Part shown: positions 55,899-64,000 of the stretch, piece after piece
Layout: each line of letters begins with the position of its first letter
Position numbering within the stretch: position 1 is the stretch's first letter
Assembly: GCA_963726125.1 (NCBI GenBank)
Contig: CAVSBG010000008.1
Coordinates: 372,001 to 436,000 of the forward strand
Length of the DNA stretch: 64,000 nucleotides
From: JAMXLO01 sp963726125
Lineage (GTDB): Bacteria > Pseudomonadota > Alphaproteobacteria > Acetobacterales > Acetobacteraceae
Direction: 5' to 3'
The notes under the pieces: generated by a model
What the model saw: the letters and a program-made list of their open reading frames with translations, nothing else
What the model was told of the DNA's origin: nothing
Databases searched by the model: none
Position numbers and translations under genes: made by a program

Positions 55899-56741
55899 CT
55901 ACATGGCCAGCGCGGCAAGTTCCGCGTGGTCGGTGAGCCAGCAGTGCTGGGTCCGGCGGACCAGCCCCAATGAATCCAGCAGCGCGATTGCGCCATAGGG
56001 CCGGCCGAAAACGTGGGCGTGCACGGTGATGTCGAGGCAGGCGCATGGACTGCCCAGCCGTGGCCATCCCTCGACGATGCGTGCGAGCGTGCGGGTGAAC
56101 GCCTCGGGTTCGTTGCCGTAGCGGACATAGAGCGGCATGTCGTTCACCTCCATGGTGAAAGGCATGCCCACCAGGGCGCCGTCTGGTGTGTCGACCCGGT
56201 AGGGCGTGTCCGCATCGAACATGTCGGCGTGCCAGGTGAATCCGGCCTGGGCCAGCAGGCGGGAGGTATGCTGGCTCGGCGTGCAGCGCGGACTGAGCCA
56301 GCCTTGCGGACGGCGGCCGGCGGTGCGTGTCAGCACCTCGACGCACCGGGCGATGTCGGCGCGTTCGGCATCCTCGGTCAGGTAGGGCGGCAGTGTACCC
56401 TGGCTCCAACCGTGTGCGGTCACCGGATGACCCCGCGCGGCGATCACAGCTGGCAGGTCTGGATAGCGTTCGGCCACGACACCGCTGGTGTAGAACACGG
56501 CACGGACCCGCTCGCGATCCAGCAAGTCGAGCAGTCGCCCCGCGCCAACCTTGGGGCCGTATTCGGCCCAGGACAGCGCCTGCAGATCGGCCACGCCCGG
56601 CTTCAGCGGATTGCCCATTGGGCCGATGCCGGGCGCGCTGCCCTCGGCCCAGCCTTCCAGCATCACACTGACAGAGACGGCGAGCGGACGGCCGGCAGGC
56701 CAACCGCGCGGTGGCGGCGTCATGACATCGACCATCGGCAT
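55899..56741 (-). CDS. Polysaccharide deacetylase-family (NodB-like) protein
   Basis: A 280-aa carbohydrate-esterase-4-like hydrolase. The fold markers are RPLAVSVSVMLEGWAEGSAP, LLDLLDRERVRAVFYTSGVV, HPVTAHGWSQGTLPPYLTED, GWLSPRCTPSQHTSRLLAQA and ITVHAHVFGRPYGAIALLDS. The usual metal Asp pair near the N-terminus is weakly conserved (VSVMLEGW), as in the PuuE-like/allantoinase-related branch, so it may act on a small amide rather than a polysaccharide. I start at 56741 (MPMVDVM); the frame is open far upstream. It is intact, unlike the genes to its left. Confidence 0.82.
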   Translation of the reverse strand: MPMVDVMTPPPRGWPAGRPLAVSVSVMLEGWAEGSAPGIGPMGNPLKPGVADLQALSWAEYGPKVGAGRLLDLLDRERVRAVFYTSGVVAERYPDLPAVIAARGHPVTAHGWSQGTLPPYLTEDAERADIARCVEVLTRTAGRRPQGWLSPRCTPSQHTSRLLAQAGFTWHADMFDADTPYRVDTPDGALVGMPFTMEVNDMPLYVRYGNEPEAFTRTLARIVEGWPRLGSPCACLDITVHAHVFGRPYGAIALLDSLGLVRRTQHCWLTDHAELAALAM

Positions 56742-56882
56742 CCATCGACGGTGGGCATAAATCGTCCTCCCTGACGCCTCTGTGGCCCCGATATCTGCGC
56801 GAAGTGTGAAGTAGGTCAACGACGGCGCCACTTCGCACGCGCACCGTGCGCTCTCCCGACGGCAAAAAAGGGGAGTGTTGGC

Positions 56883-57143
56883 ATGTTCAATTTTGGCAAC
56901 CCGCATGCGGCGCACGTCGCAAGGCAGCAGATCGACGCACTGGTCGACATGGCTGAGCAGGTGGGGATCGAGAACGATCGCCTCCAGCAAATGTTGCGCC
57001 TGTCGCAGGCCGACTGGCAGGAGTGGCTCAAGCTGCAGGAGGATGCGCCGATTCCGGCACGGCCGGACCTGCCGCTGCTGCTGCGCCATATGGGCTGGCT
57101 GACCAGCCGGCTGGATCGGGTCGCTCGCTCGGCTTACGCCTGA
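56883..57143 (+). CDS. Small hypothetical protein
   Basis: An 86-aa protein (MFNFGNPHAAHVARQQIDAL, then EQVGIENDRLQQMLRLSQAD, then LLLRHMGWLTSRLDRVARSA) that looks fully alpha-helical. The middle helix pair loosely resembles an HTH in short DNA-binding or antitoxin-like proteins, but this is not firm. AAAAGGGGAG stands before the ATG as a ribosome-binding site. It lies 41 bases before the Lon-family gene on the same strand and may be co-expressed with it. Confidence 0.65.
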   Translation: MFNFGNPHAAHVARQQIDALVDMAEQVGIENDRLQQMLRLSQADWQEWLKLQEDAPIPARPDLPLLLRHMGWLTSRLDRVARSAYA

Positions 57144-57184
57144 CGCTTGGCGCGGCATCGGCAGGCTCGTAAGAGTTCGCGCCG

Positions 57185-59617
57185 ATGCCCAGCAGCGACC
57201 TGCCCACGCCACTGCCGCCGGAACGCCTTTACCGGACGGCCGATCTTGCGGCGCTCGACTTTGCGACGACGCGGGAACTGGCGCCACTGGACGGGCTGGT
57301 GGACCAGCCGCGTGCGCATGAGGCCATCCGCTTTGGTACCGACATGGCCGTGCGCGGCTTCAACGTCTTCGCCATCGGAGCGAATGGCGCGAATATCCAG
57401 CGGTCGGTGCGGACGTTGCTGGAGGAGGCTGCGGCCAGGCGGCAGCGCCCGTCCGACTGGGTGTATGTCAACAACTTCACCACGCCGTATCGGCCGGTCG
57501 CGATCGCGCTGCCGGCGGGACGGGCGACGGAACTGGGCAAGGCGGTCGATCGCCTGATCGACGACCTGAAAGTGTCTTTGCCGGCGGCGTTTGAGAGCGA
57601 GGACTATCAGAAGCAGCGCGGTGCCATCGAGCAGGAGATCCGCACGCGCGGCGAAAAGGACTTTGTCGCACTGCGCGAGAAGGCGACCGCAAAGGGCATC
57701 GCGATTCTGCGCACGCCGATGGGCTTTGCCATGACGCCGATGAAGGACGGCGAGGTAGTGCCGCCCGCCGACTTCAATGCGTGGTCGGCGGAGCGACAGG
57801 CGGCGACCCAGGCCTCGATCGAGGAACTGGAGAAGGACCTCGAACAGGCGCTGCGGGCCACGCGGCGGCTGGATCGCGAATTGCGTGATGGTGTGCGCAA
57901 GCTTGATCAGGACACCGCGCGATCCGCGATCTCGCAGCCGCTCGAGGAGTGCCGAACGAAGTTCGCCGACCTGCCGAAGGTGGTACAGCATCTTGAGGCG
58001 ATCCAGAGCGATATCCTGGAAAACGTCGCGCAGTTCATCAATCCGCAGGCCGCGAGTGAGGAGGCGACACAGGCTGGGTTGCGGCCTGGCGCGTTGTTCG
58101 ATCGTTACGGGGTGAACGTGTTCGTCACGCGGGACGATAACGGTTCCGGTGCTCCCGTGATCGAGGAAGTACACCCGACACTCGGCAACCTGGTCGGCCG
58201 CATCGAGCATATAGCCGTGCAGGGCGCGCTGGTGACGAACTTCCGGCTGATCAAACCAGGCAGCCTGCATCGCGCGAACGGCGGCGCGCTGATGATCGAC
58301 CTGCGCAACCTGCTCACCGAACAGCTCAGTTGGGCTGCGCTGAAACGCGCCTTGCTGCGCCAGGAGATCGTGATCGAGGACGTGTCACGCTTCATGGGCA
58401 TGACCACAACGGTCACGCTGGAGCCTGATCCGATCCCGCTCGATGTGAAGATCGTGCTGTTCGGCGACCGCGCGCTTTACTACCTGTTGGTGTCGTCGGA
58501 TCCCGATGCCGGACAGCACTTCAAGGTGCTCGCGGATTTCGATGACGACGTGGATCGTTCGCCGGCCAGCGAGGCGATGATCGCGCGGCTGATCGGTTCC
58601 ATGGCTGCCACCGATGCTGATGTGAAGCCGCTGGATCGCGGCGGTGTGGCGAGGGTGATCGAGCACGCGGCGCGGCTCGCCGACGATGCCGGCAAACTGA
58701 CATTGCTGGTGGAGGGCATCCACGATCTGGTCGCCGAGGCGTCGTATTGTGCGACCCAGGCGGGCCGTGACGTGGTGACGCGGAAGGACGTGGCGCAGGC
58801 GATTGCGCAGCAGCGTCGCCGCGCCGCACGCGCGGAGGAGCGCGGCCGCGAAATGATCCTGCGCGACATCGCGCTGATCGCCACCAGCGGCAGCATCGTT
58901 GGGCAGATCAACGGGCTGAGCGTGCTGTCGCTCGCCGGCTATTCGTTCGGGCGGCCGACGCGCATCACGGCGCGGGTGCGGCCAGGGGCCGGTCGCATCG
59001 TGGATATCGAGCGTGAAGTGGAACTCGGGGGGCCGCTGCATTCGAAGGGCGTGCTGATCCTCAGCGGGTTCCTTGCCGGGCGCTATGCGTTGGATGCACC
59101 AATGTCGCTGTATGCCAGCCTGGTGTTCGAGCAGTCGTATGGCGGCGTCGATGGCGACAGCGCATCTTCGACGGAGCTTTACGCGCTGCTGTCTGCGCTG
59201 GCGGACGTGCCGCTGCGACAGGACCTGGCGGTGACCGGCTCGGTCAACCAGCACGGCGAGGTGCAGCCCATCGGCGGGGTGAACGAGAAGATCGAAGGCT
59301 ACTTCGACGTCTGCGCCGCGCGCGGTCTGACCGGCACCCAGGGCGTGTTGATCCCGCATTCGAATGCGCAACATCTGATGCTGCGCGCCGACGTGGTGGA
59401 CGCCTGTGCGGCGGGACGCTTCGCGGTCTATCCGATTCGCACGATCGACGAGGGTATCCAATTGCTGACCGGCCGTGCGGCGGGCGAGCGTGGCGAGGAC
59501 GCGAAATACCCTGACGCCAGCATCAACCGTCTGGTGGAGGACAGGCTTGCCGGCTTCGCCAAGGCACGGCAGGCGTTGGGTCGTGACGCGCCTTCCGATG
59601 CGTCCGGCGGGACGTGA
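57185..59617 (+). CDS. Lon-family (AAA_32/Lon_C type) ATP-dependent protease with a degenerate Walker A
   Basis: An 810-aa protein of the LonB/YcbZ-like family. The N-terminal AAA_32 region has VRGFNVFAIGANGANIQRSV where relatives have a Walker A; GANGAN (residues 65-70) lacks the usual Lys/Thr. The middle shows RANGGALMIDLRNLL, VKIVLFGDRALYYLLVSSDP and a helical AAA lid. The C-terminal protease has catalytic Ser659 (GDSASS) and Lys702 (GGVNEKIEGYFD), 43 residues apart as in E. coli Lon. ATP use is therefore uncertain, but peptidase residues are intact. Its stop overlaps the next gene's GTG start by four bases. Confidence 0.88.
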   Translation: MPSSDLPTPLPPERLYRTADLAALDFATTRELAPLDGLVDQPRAHEAIRFGTDMAVRGFNVFAIGANGANIQRSVRTLLEEAAARRQRPSDWVYVNNFTTPYRPVAIALPAGRATELGKAVDRLIDDLKVSLPAAFESEDYQKQRGAIEQEIRTRGEKDFVALREKATAKGIAILRTPMGFAMTPMKDGEVVPPADFNAWSAERQAATQASIEELEKDLEQALRATRRLDRELRDGVRKLDQDTARSAISQPLEECRTKFADLPKVVQHLEAIQSDILENVAQFINPQAASEEATQAGLRPGALFDRYGVNVFVTRDDNGSGAPVIEEVHPTLGNLVGRIEHIAVQGALVTNFRLIKPGSLHRANGGALMIDLRNLLTEQLSWAALKRALLRQEIVIEDVSRFMGMTTTVTLEPDPIPLDVKIVLFGDRALYYLLVSSDPDAGQHFKVLADFDDDVDRSPASEAMIARLIGSMAATDADVKPLDRGGVARVIEHAARLADDAGKLTLLVEGIHDLVAEASYCATQAGRDVVTRKDVAQAIAQQRRRAARAEERGREMILRDIALIATSGSIVGQINGLSVLSLAGYSFGRPTRITARVRPGAGRIVDIEREVELGGPLHSKGVLILSGFLAGRYALDAPMSLYASLVFEQSYGGVDGDSASSTELYALLSALADVPLRQDLAVTGSVNQHGEVQPIGGVNEKIEGYFDVCAARGLTGTQGVLIPHSNAQHLMLRADVVDACAAGRFAVYPIRTIDEGIQLLTGRAAGERGEDAKYPDASINRLVEDRLAGFAKARQALGRDAPSDASGGT

Positions 59618-60456
59618 GCATGGCGGCCGAATCACAGCAGCGCCGTATTATCCTGCATCTGCGGTATGGCGCGGCCGAGCCGGTGACCATCCGCACGGCA
59701 GCGGAACTTGCCCACATGCTGGGCCTCGCGCTGCATGGCGTATTCCTGCAGGACGCAGCGCTGACTGAACTGACGGCGCTGCCGTTCGTGCGCGAGTTCC
59801 GACTGGCCACCGGCGTTTGGCAGAAGCTGGACCAGCAACGCATTGCGGAAGAGCAGCGTGCCGCGGTGAACGAGGCGCGACGGCTGTTCAATGAGGCCGC
59901 CACGTCGTTCGGCGTTGCATTCCTGTTCGACATAGCCAGCGGCGAGCCGCATGCCTTCGTGGCTTCGACGTCGCGGGCCGGCGATATCATCGTGGTAGCG
60001 CAACCACGGCTGCCGGCGGAGCAACTGGCACACGTGGCTGCCGGATGGCTGGAGACGGCGCACAGCTGCGATGCCTCCGTGATGCTGGTGCCGCAGGTAC
60101 TGGCGCGCACGCGGGGCACGATCGCGGCGGTGGTATGCGCGGAAGGCGATCCCGCGCTGGCGATTGCAGTGGATCTGGCGGTCGCCGCGGAAGAGAGCCT
60201 GCTGCTGCTGGTCTCCGGCCTGCCCGACCTGGCGACGCGGGCGACGGCACGGGCGCGCTCCGCCGGGTTGCCGGCATCACGCATCGTGGTTCGCTCAATT
60301 GCGGGGACGGAGCCGGAGGATGTTGTGAACGGGCTCGGCGCGGTCACTGAACGGCTGGTCGTGCTGACACGTGGCGCGTGCGGTATGGACGATGCCGCGG
60401 TGTCCTCGCACATAGCGACGTCACGCAGCGTGCCTGTGCTGGTGGAGTGTCACTGA
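59614..60456 (+). CDS. Universal-stress-protein-like tandem-domain protein
   Basis: A 280-aa protein translated from GTG (or from the ATG two codons on) overlapping the Lon-family stop. It appears to contain two alpha/beta domains of about 140 residues: RRIILHLRYGAAEPVTIRTA with GDIIVVAQPRLPAEQL in the first, and GTIAAVVCAEGDPALAIAVD with ERLVVLTRGACGM in the second. The layout is that of tandem USP proteins, but the ATP-binding GxxGxxxx(S/T) motif is not evident. The tight coupling suggests a role with the protease, for example as an adaptor or regulator; that is inference. Confidence 0.65.
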   Translation: MSMAAESQQRRIILHLRYGAAEPVTIRTAAELAHMLGLALHGVFLQDAALTELTALPFVREFRLATGVWQKLDQQRIAEEQRAAVNEARRLFNEAATSFGVAFLFDIASGEPHAFVASTSRAGDIIVVAQPRLPAEQLAHVAAGWLETAHSCDASVMLVPQVLARTRGTIAAVVCAEGDPALAIAVDLAVAAEESLLLLVSGLPDLATRATARARSAGLPASRIVVRSIAGTEPEDVVNGLGAVTERLVVLTRGACGMDDAAVSSHIATSRSVPVLVECH

Positions 60457-60515
60457 TATTCTCATTGGCGTGACGACCGGGGTGGAGTTGATGTCATGCG
60501 AATTGTAGAGGGGAG

Positions 60516-61007
60516 ATGCGGCGAATGCGCTACGTGATGGGGATTGCGGCGTTCATGGGGCTTACGTCAGTTGCCGTCGCCCAGCCCATGCCGCAGGGCG
60601 CGCCGCCCGGCGCAGATCCAGCAACCGGCACGCGGCCGGGCGGCGCGATCGGGACAGGCGCTTCGGGGCCGTTTTCGAACAACGCCAGCAATATCGGGCC
60701 GCAGGACACCAGGTCGACCATTGCGCCCAACCTGCCGGCGCCGGATGTGGGGCCGAATGCTCCACCGCGCGCCTTCCTGGTAGCGGCGCGTTCAGCGCTG
60801 CTGGCTGGGCGCACGGGCGAGGCGCAACAGGCGCTGGAGATGGCCATGACGCGGACACTGGACCGATCAGTGCCGCTGTTCCAGACCGGAGTACCCAGCC
60901 AGAACCCGCTGGTCGCGGAAATCCGGGCAGCGCTGAATGCGTTGAGCAGTGGCGATCGGGGACAAGCAGTGAAGATCATCGAAGCAGCAATGCCGCATGC
61001 GGATTGA
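60516..61007 (+). CDS. Small exported protein of unknown function
   Basis: A 163-aa protein with a Sec signal (MRYVMGIAAFMGLTSVAVAQ, cleavage after VAVA). A Pro/Gly-rich linker (PMPQGAPPGADPATGTRPGG) follows, then a C-terminal helical domain (LVAARSALLAGRTGEAQQAL ... IRAALNALSSGDRGQAVKII) that resembles one TPR-like repeat. GAGGGGAG lies about 10 bases before the first ATG at 60516; an in-frame ATG at 60525 is also possible. It is convergent with the acyl-CoA dehydrogenase gene, 8 bases away. Confidence 0.75.
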   Translation: MRRMRYVMGIAAFMGLTSVAVAQPMPQGAPPGADPATGTRPGGAIGTGASGPFSNNASNIGPQDTRSTIAPNLPAPDVGPNAPPRAFLVAARSALLAGRTGEAQQALEMAMTRTLDRSVPLFQTGVPSQNPLVAEIRAALNALSSGDRGQAVKIIEAAMPHAD

Positions 61008-61015
61008 AGCAATTG

Positions 61016-62215
61016 TCACATCGTCTTCAGCGAGGGCGCGATATCCGCTGCATCCAGCCCCAGTTCGAACAGCCCCATGTGCCAGAGGCAGAAATCCGCC
61101 GGCGGTGGCTGGATCGTTGCAATCGCACCGTCTCGAAATAACTGCTCGAGCCGCGATCCCTTGAAGATGCCGTGCGCGCCGCCGAGCGTCAGCGCGACCC
61201 GGGTGATGCGGCTTACGGCCTCGCCGACCATGTATTTCGCGCGATACAGCGCGGCGGTGGTTTCCGGTGTTGGGCCCTGTGTGTCGCTGAGCCAGGCCGA
61301 GCGATAGGTGATCAACCGTGCTGCCTCGAGATCCACGCTCAGTTCCGCCACGTGGCGACGCACGTCCGGATGGAACGCCAGCGACTGCGAATGACCTGTC
61401 GGCTGACGCGCATGCATAGCGCGGCGCAGTTCGTCGTAAGCCGCGACAGCGACACCGAGATAGACCGCGGTGTAGGATCCCCAGAACCAATTCAGATAGG
61501 CGAGGCGAAACGGCCGGATGTCGTCCGATCGGAACAGCACCGCGCTGTCGGGCACGCGGCAATCTTCCAGGATCAGCGAATCACTGCGCGTCGCCCGCAT
61601 GCCGAGCGTGTCCCAGTTGGCGTTGACGCGGCGCCCGGGCGCATCCGGCGGGACCAGCAGCAGCATGCCGGCGAACGGCCCGGTCGCATCGTCCGGATAG
61701 GCCATGACAATGACGTAATCCGCGGCCTCCAGCATCGAGGCGAACATCTTCCGCCCGGTGATGCTGTAACCGCCATCCATGCGACGCGCACGCGCGTTGA
61801 GCGAACGTTCGCCGATCAAGGATGTTGTGCCTGGCTCGGAAAAGTTGCCACCGATCAAGCGGTGCTGATGTACAACGAGGTCCCTCAGGTACCGTTTGGT
61901 TTCAGATGAAACTTCGTCGCTTTGCAGCACCGGCATGATGACGGAGGCGTGCATGTTGAAGGAGAGCGCGGTGGATGGGCAGCCCTGTCCGAGTGCCTCG
62001 TAGGCGATGGTGTGATCGAGGAAGCTGGCACCCGTCCCGCCGAGTTCTTTTGCGACTGTCAGGTGGAGGAAACCCTCGGCACGAAGGCGATCGTAGTTCT
62101 CGATCGGATGGGAGGCATCGCGGTCGTGTTCGGCGGAGCGAGTTGCGAAGTCGGCCGCCAGGTCCAGGCAACGTTGCTGGAGATGGCGCTGGCTTGCGGT
62201 GAGCGCGAAGTCCAT
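61016..62215 (-). CDS. Acyl-CoA dehydrogenase-family flavoenzyme
   Basis: A 399-aa FAD enzyme. The alpha-helical N-domain is LTASQRHLQQRCLDLAADFA. The beta-domain contains HRLIGGNFSEPGTTSLIGER and MDGGYSITGRKMFASMLEAA (FAD/substrate-binding), and WDTLGMRATRSDSLILEDCR follows. The C-domain has MVGEAVSRITRVALTLGGAH then GIFKGSRLEQLFRDGAIATI. The usual catalytic Glu position is not clear, so it may be a flavin monooxygenase-like member (DszC/HpaH type) rather than a beta-oxidation enzyme. The start 62215 (MDFALTASQ) is chosen over the open extension to 62332, which runs through the palindromic repeat. Confidence 0.87.
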   Translation of the reverse strand: MDFALTASQRHLQQRCLDLAADFATRSAEHDRDASHPIENYDRLRAEGFLHLTVAKELGGTGASFLDHTIAYEALGQGCPSTALSFNMHASVIMPVLQSDEVSSETKRYLRDLVVHQHRLIGGNFSEPGTTSLIGERSLNARARRMDGGYSITGRKMFASMLEAADYVIVMAYPDDATGPFAGMLLLVPPDAPGRRVNANWDTLGMRATRSDSLILEDCRVPDSAVLFRSDDIRPFRLAYLNWFWGSYTAVYLGVAVAAYDELRRAMHARQPTGHSQSLAFHPDVRRHVAELSVDLEAARLITYRSAWLSDTQGPTPETTAALYRAKYMVGEAVSRITRVALTLGGAHGIFKGSRLEQLFRDGAIATIQPPPADFCLWHMGLFELGLDAADIAPSLKTM

Positions 62216-62246
62216 GTGCGTCAGATCGATGTTTGGGCAACGCATT

Positions 62247-62344
62247 CTCCCCCTCCCCTTGCGGGAGGGGGATGGGGGGAGGGGGCGCCGCCCGTCAAGG
62301 CATAGCCCCCTCCCCCCAGCCCCCTCCCGCAAGGGGAGGGGGAG
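62247..62344. repeat. Paired inverted G/C palindromic repeats
   Basis: Left arm (62247-62286) and right arm (62306-62344) are near-identical inverted copies with the CTCCCCCTCCCCTTGCGGGA core and a 19-base spacer. They lie upstream of the acyl-CoA dehydrogenase start and downstream of the propeller protein stop (62384). The sequence and layout match 54301-54396. Confidence 0.8.
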
Positions 62345-62383
62345 AATGGCTTCGAGAATGGCTCCGACAGTGCCTTCACTGCA

Positions 62384-63430
62384 TCAGCCACGCGCCAGAG
62401 CGTAGATCAGCGTGCCGCCCGGCGGCGGCTTGTGCGTGGTCCAGCTCTCGCCGCCGTCGTTACTGCTGTAGACCTCGCCGCCGTTGGTGGCACAGGACAT
62501 TAGTGCGGGGCGGCGCTCGTCGATCGCCAGCGTAAAGAGTGTGTGCGGCGCGCCGATGCCCTCCGCGCGCGTCCAGGTATCGCCGCCGTCGCCGCTATAT
62601 AGCAGCACACCCTTGTCGCTCTGGAAATTCGCTCCGGCGCTGACGAAGATCTTGCGAGGATTGCCTGGAACTTCCTGGATCTTGCGGCAATAGATCTGGC
62701 CCTTGGGGTTGAGCGGATCGAGCTTCACGTGCCGCCAATGATCTCCGCCGTCAGTGCTGTGGAACATGCCGGCGCGGCCGATGCCGATGACCGTGCCGGG
62801 CCGCCAGCGGCTGACCAGTACGCCGTGCATATCGACGGCGTCATCGTCGAGATACTGGCCGTGGCTGAGGTTCTCCCAGTGCTCGCCGCCGTCGGTGGAG
62901 CGGATGGTACCGCCGACCTCGATCGCGGCGTAAAGATGGTCGGGTTCAGCGACGCTGGCGTCCAGCATCAGCACGCGCTTGGCCGGATTGGCGCCGGCGG
63001 CGGTGGTGATCTCGGGAAAGCGCACGCTCACCGGCAGTCGCATCCAGCTCTCGCCGGCATCGTCGCTGCGATGGATCTCGCAGTTCTCGTAGCCGACGAA
63101 GATCACGTCCGGATCATATGGGTGGAACAGGAACGACCACACCGGCAGGCCGTGGTCGGCGATGTCCACCTTCTCCCAATGCTCGCCGCGGTCGGCGCTG
63201 CGGTACGGGCCGGACTGCGTGCCGGCATAGACAATGTCCGGGTTCAACGGATGCACCGCGAGTGCGCGAACCGCCGGAGCGTCGGGCAGGCCGTTGTGCA
63301 GCGTCTCCCAGTCGTCGCTGCCATCGGCGAGGCGATAGAGGCCGGATTCCACTGTCCGGCCGCGTCCGGTTTCGCCGGCGAGGCCAAGGTAGATGCAGGA
63401 TTGCTGGTGGTTCTTGCCGTTGGTTGCCAT
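62384..63430 (-). CDS. Asp-box (BNR-like) beta-propeller protein
   Basis: A 348-aa protein with six Asp-box motifs spaced along its length: SADRGEHW, SDDAGESW, STDGGEHW, STDGGDHW, SGDGGDTW and SNDGGESW. This pattern predicts a beta-propeller, as in sialidase/YCF48/VPS10-like proteins. No signal peptide is seen (MATNGKNHQQSCIYLGLAGE), so it may be cytoplasmic. The ATG at 63430 is preferred because GGGGGA lies 8 bases upstream; an ATG at 63445 is in frame too. Function is unknown. Many bacterial members are annotated as glycosyl hydrolases without catalytic evidence. Confidence 0.82.
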   Translation of the reverse strand: MATNGKNHQQSCIYLGLAGETGRGRTVESGLYRLADGSDDWETLHNGLPDAPAVRALAVHPLNPDIVYAGTQSGPYRSADRGEHWEKVDIADHGLPVWSFLFHPYDPDVIFVGYENCEIHRSDDAGESWMRLPVSVRFPEITTAAGANPAKRVLMLDASVAEPDHLYAAIEVGGTIRSTDGGEHWENLSHGQYLDDDAVDMHGVLVSRWRPGTVIGIGRAGMFHSTDGGDHWRHVKLDPLNPKGQIYCRKIQEVPGNPRKIFVSAGANFQSDKGVLLYSGDGGDTWTRAEGIGAPHTLFTLAIDERRPALMSCATNGGEVYSSNDGGESWTTHKPPPGGTLIYALARG

Positions 63431-63504
63431 CGGAGTGTCCCCCATCCTCGGATCGGGGGCAGCTTGGGCAGGGTTCCGGGCAGACGGCAAGGTTGGTGTG
63501 GCCG

Positions 63505-63918
63505 TCAGCCGAGCCATGGGTCGATCACCGTCGCCCCTGTCGCATGAAAATCGCCGCCATTGCGCGTGACTACGGTCATGCCATGCACAATAGCTGTTGC
63601 GGCAATCAATGCATCCCGCTCATTCCGAGGGTCTGGCACATGCAGTTCCGCACAACGCCGGGCAACCGCTGTGTCGATTGGCACTACATGATCGGCGAAC
63701 GCTGGCAGGACTTGGTCCTTCAGCCACGCACGCAGCATGTCGCCCTGCCGGTGGTCGCGCCTTGCGATGCGCAGAATGCCCAGCTCGAGTTCCATGATCG
63801 TGATGACAGACAAGAACAGGCTCGAAGGACGGACGCTCTCGGCCCAACTCACCACATGCGTGTCGGCCCGCCTGGCCTTGCGCAATTCAGAAATGACGTT
63901 GGTATCGAGTAAATACAT
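63505..63918 (-). CDS. vapC: VapC-type PIN-domain ribonuclease toxin
   Basis: A 137-aa PIN-domain endoribonuclease, the toxin of a type II toxin-antitoxin pair. The acidic site is complete: Asp5 (MYLLDTNVISELRK), Glu43/Glu45 (SVITIMELELGIL), Asp102 (NERDALIAATAIVHG) and Asp123 (TRNGGDF). The ATG overlaps the stop of an upstream frame (TGATG), the usual coupling with a VapB antitoxin. VapC enzymes cut tRNA or rRNA. It is convergent with nothing and lies 74 bases before the propeller gene start on the same strand. Confidence 0.92.
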   Translation of the reverse strand: MYLLDTNVISELRKARRADTHVVSWAESVRPSSLFLSVITIMELELGILRIARRDHRQGDMLRAWLKDQVLPAFADHVVPIDTAVARRCAELHVPDPRNERDALIAATAIVHGMTVVTRNGGDFHATGATVIDPWLG

Positions 63919-64000
63919 CAGTCCAGATCGACGGACCTCGAGATCGGGCCACGCAGGCGTGGCGGTTCGAAGTCGATCGGGGGCGTTTCCGGCATCGCCA
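63918..64000 (-). CDS. vapB: VapB-like antitoxin, C-terminal part (gene continues beyond the window)
   Basis: The frame enters from the right edge and reads AMPETPPIDFEPPRLRGPIS then RSVDLD before TGA at 63920-63918, overlapping the VapC start. Position, coupling and the acidic/Pro-rich tail fit the toxin-binding end of a VapB/Phd-type antitoxin. The DNA-binding N-terminus is outside the window, so the subfamily is unknown. Confidence 0.65.
   Translation of the reverse strand, partial: AMPETPPIDFEPPRLRGPISRSVDLD

Overview
The window looks like a high-GC alphaproteobacterial chromosome, most probably Acetobacteraceae (Rhodospirillales). The main grounds are the housekeeping block rpmF-plsX-fabH-ihfA-merR followed by a proline tRNA, a class II DAHP synthase, an alphaproteobacterial-type PyrE, and very large Hint-domain and beta-repeat proteins of the kind I associate with that family. 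This placement is inference; no rRNA is present.

Layout. 1-5.7 kb: a catabolic-looking neighbourhood. An oligopeptide-type ABC ATPase tail and a Tat-exported binding protein lie beside a split TPP-dependent decarboxylase, with a divergent metallo-hydrolase, a luciferase-like oxidoreductase and a HAD phosphatase. 5.6-13.6 kb: two tandem giant proteins (1373 and 1265 aa) made of beta-strand repeats and ending in a self-cleaving Hint domain. 13.7-23.9 kb: ordinary metabolism (pyrE, a tartrate-dehydrogenase-like gene, a DMT exporter, an HCCA-isomerase-like gene) and the rpmF-merR operon, ending in tRNA-Pro(GGG).

23.9-44.5 kb: an accessory, rearranged tract that begins at the tRNA. The tRNA 3' end is duplicated 1 kb downstream and brackets an MNT/HEPN toxin-antitoxin pair whose HEPN gene is frameshifted and has lost its catalytic His. 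Beyond it are four copies or remnants of one FAD monooxygenase gene, a full-length and a truncated patatin gene sharing an 849-bp indel-free repeat, a CadC/TolB/TPR regulator cut by an in-frame TGA, an ASCH-LuxR fusion, a PEP-CTERM protein with a truncated paralogue, a cation/proton antiporter, and a third giant beta-repeat gene without a Hint domain.

44.5-55.9 kb: housekeeping and transport genes (gph-like, glmU, glmS, phzF-like, a sugar ABC importer, pncB, class II DAHP synthase). Nearly all are broken by single-base indels, mostly +1. Because glmS, pncB and DAHP synthase are affected together, unpolished sequence is as likely as real decay. Protein predictions there should be read through the frameshifts.

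55.9-64 kb: intact genes again: a polysaccharide deacetylase, a Lon-family protease with a degenerate Walker A, a tandem USP-like protein, a small exported protein, an acyl-CoA dehydrogenase, an Asp-box propeller protein, and a VapBC module running off the right edge. G/C-rich palindromic repeats recur between genes throughout. No CRISPR array, phage structural gene, integrase or IS transposase was seen.
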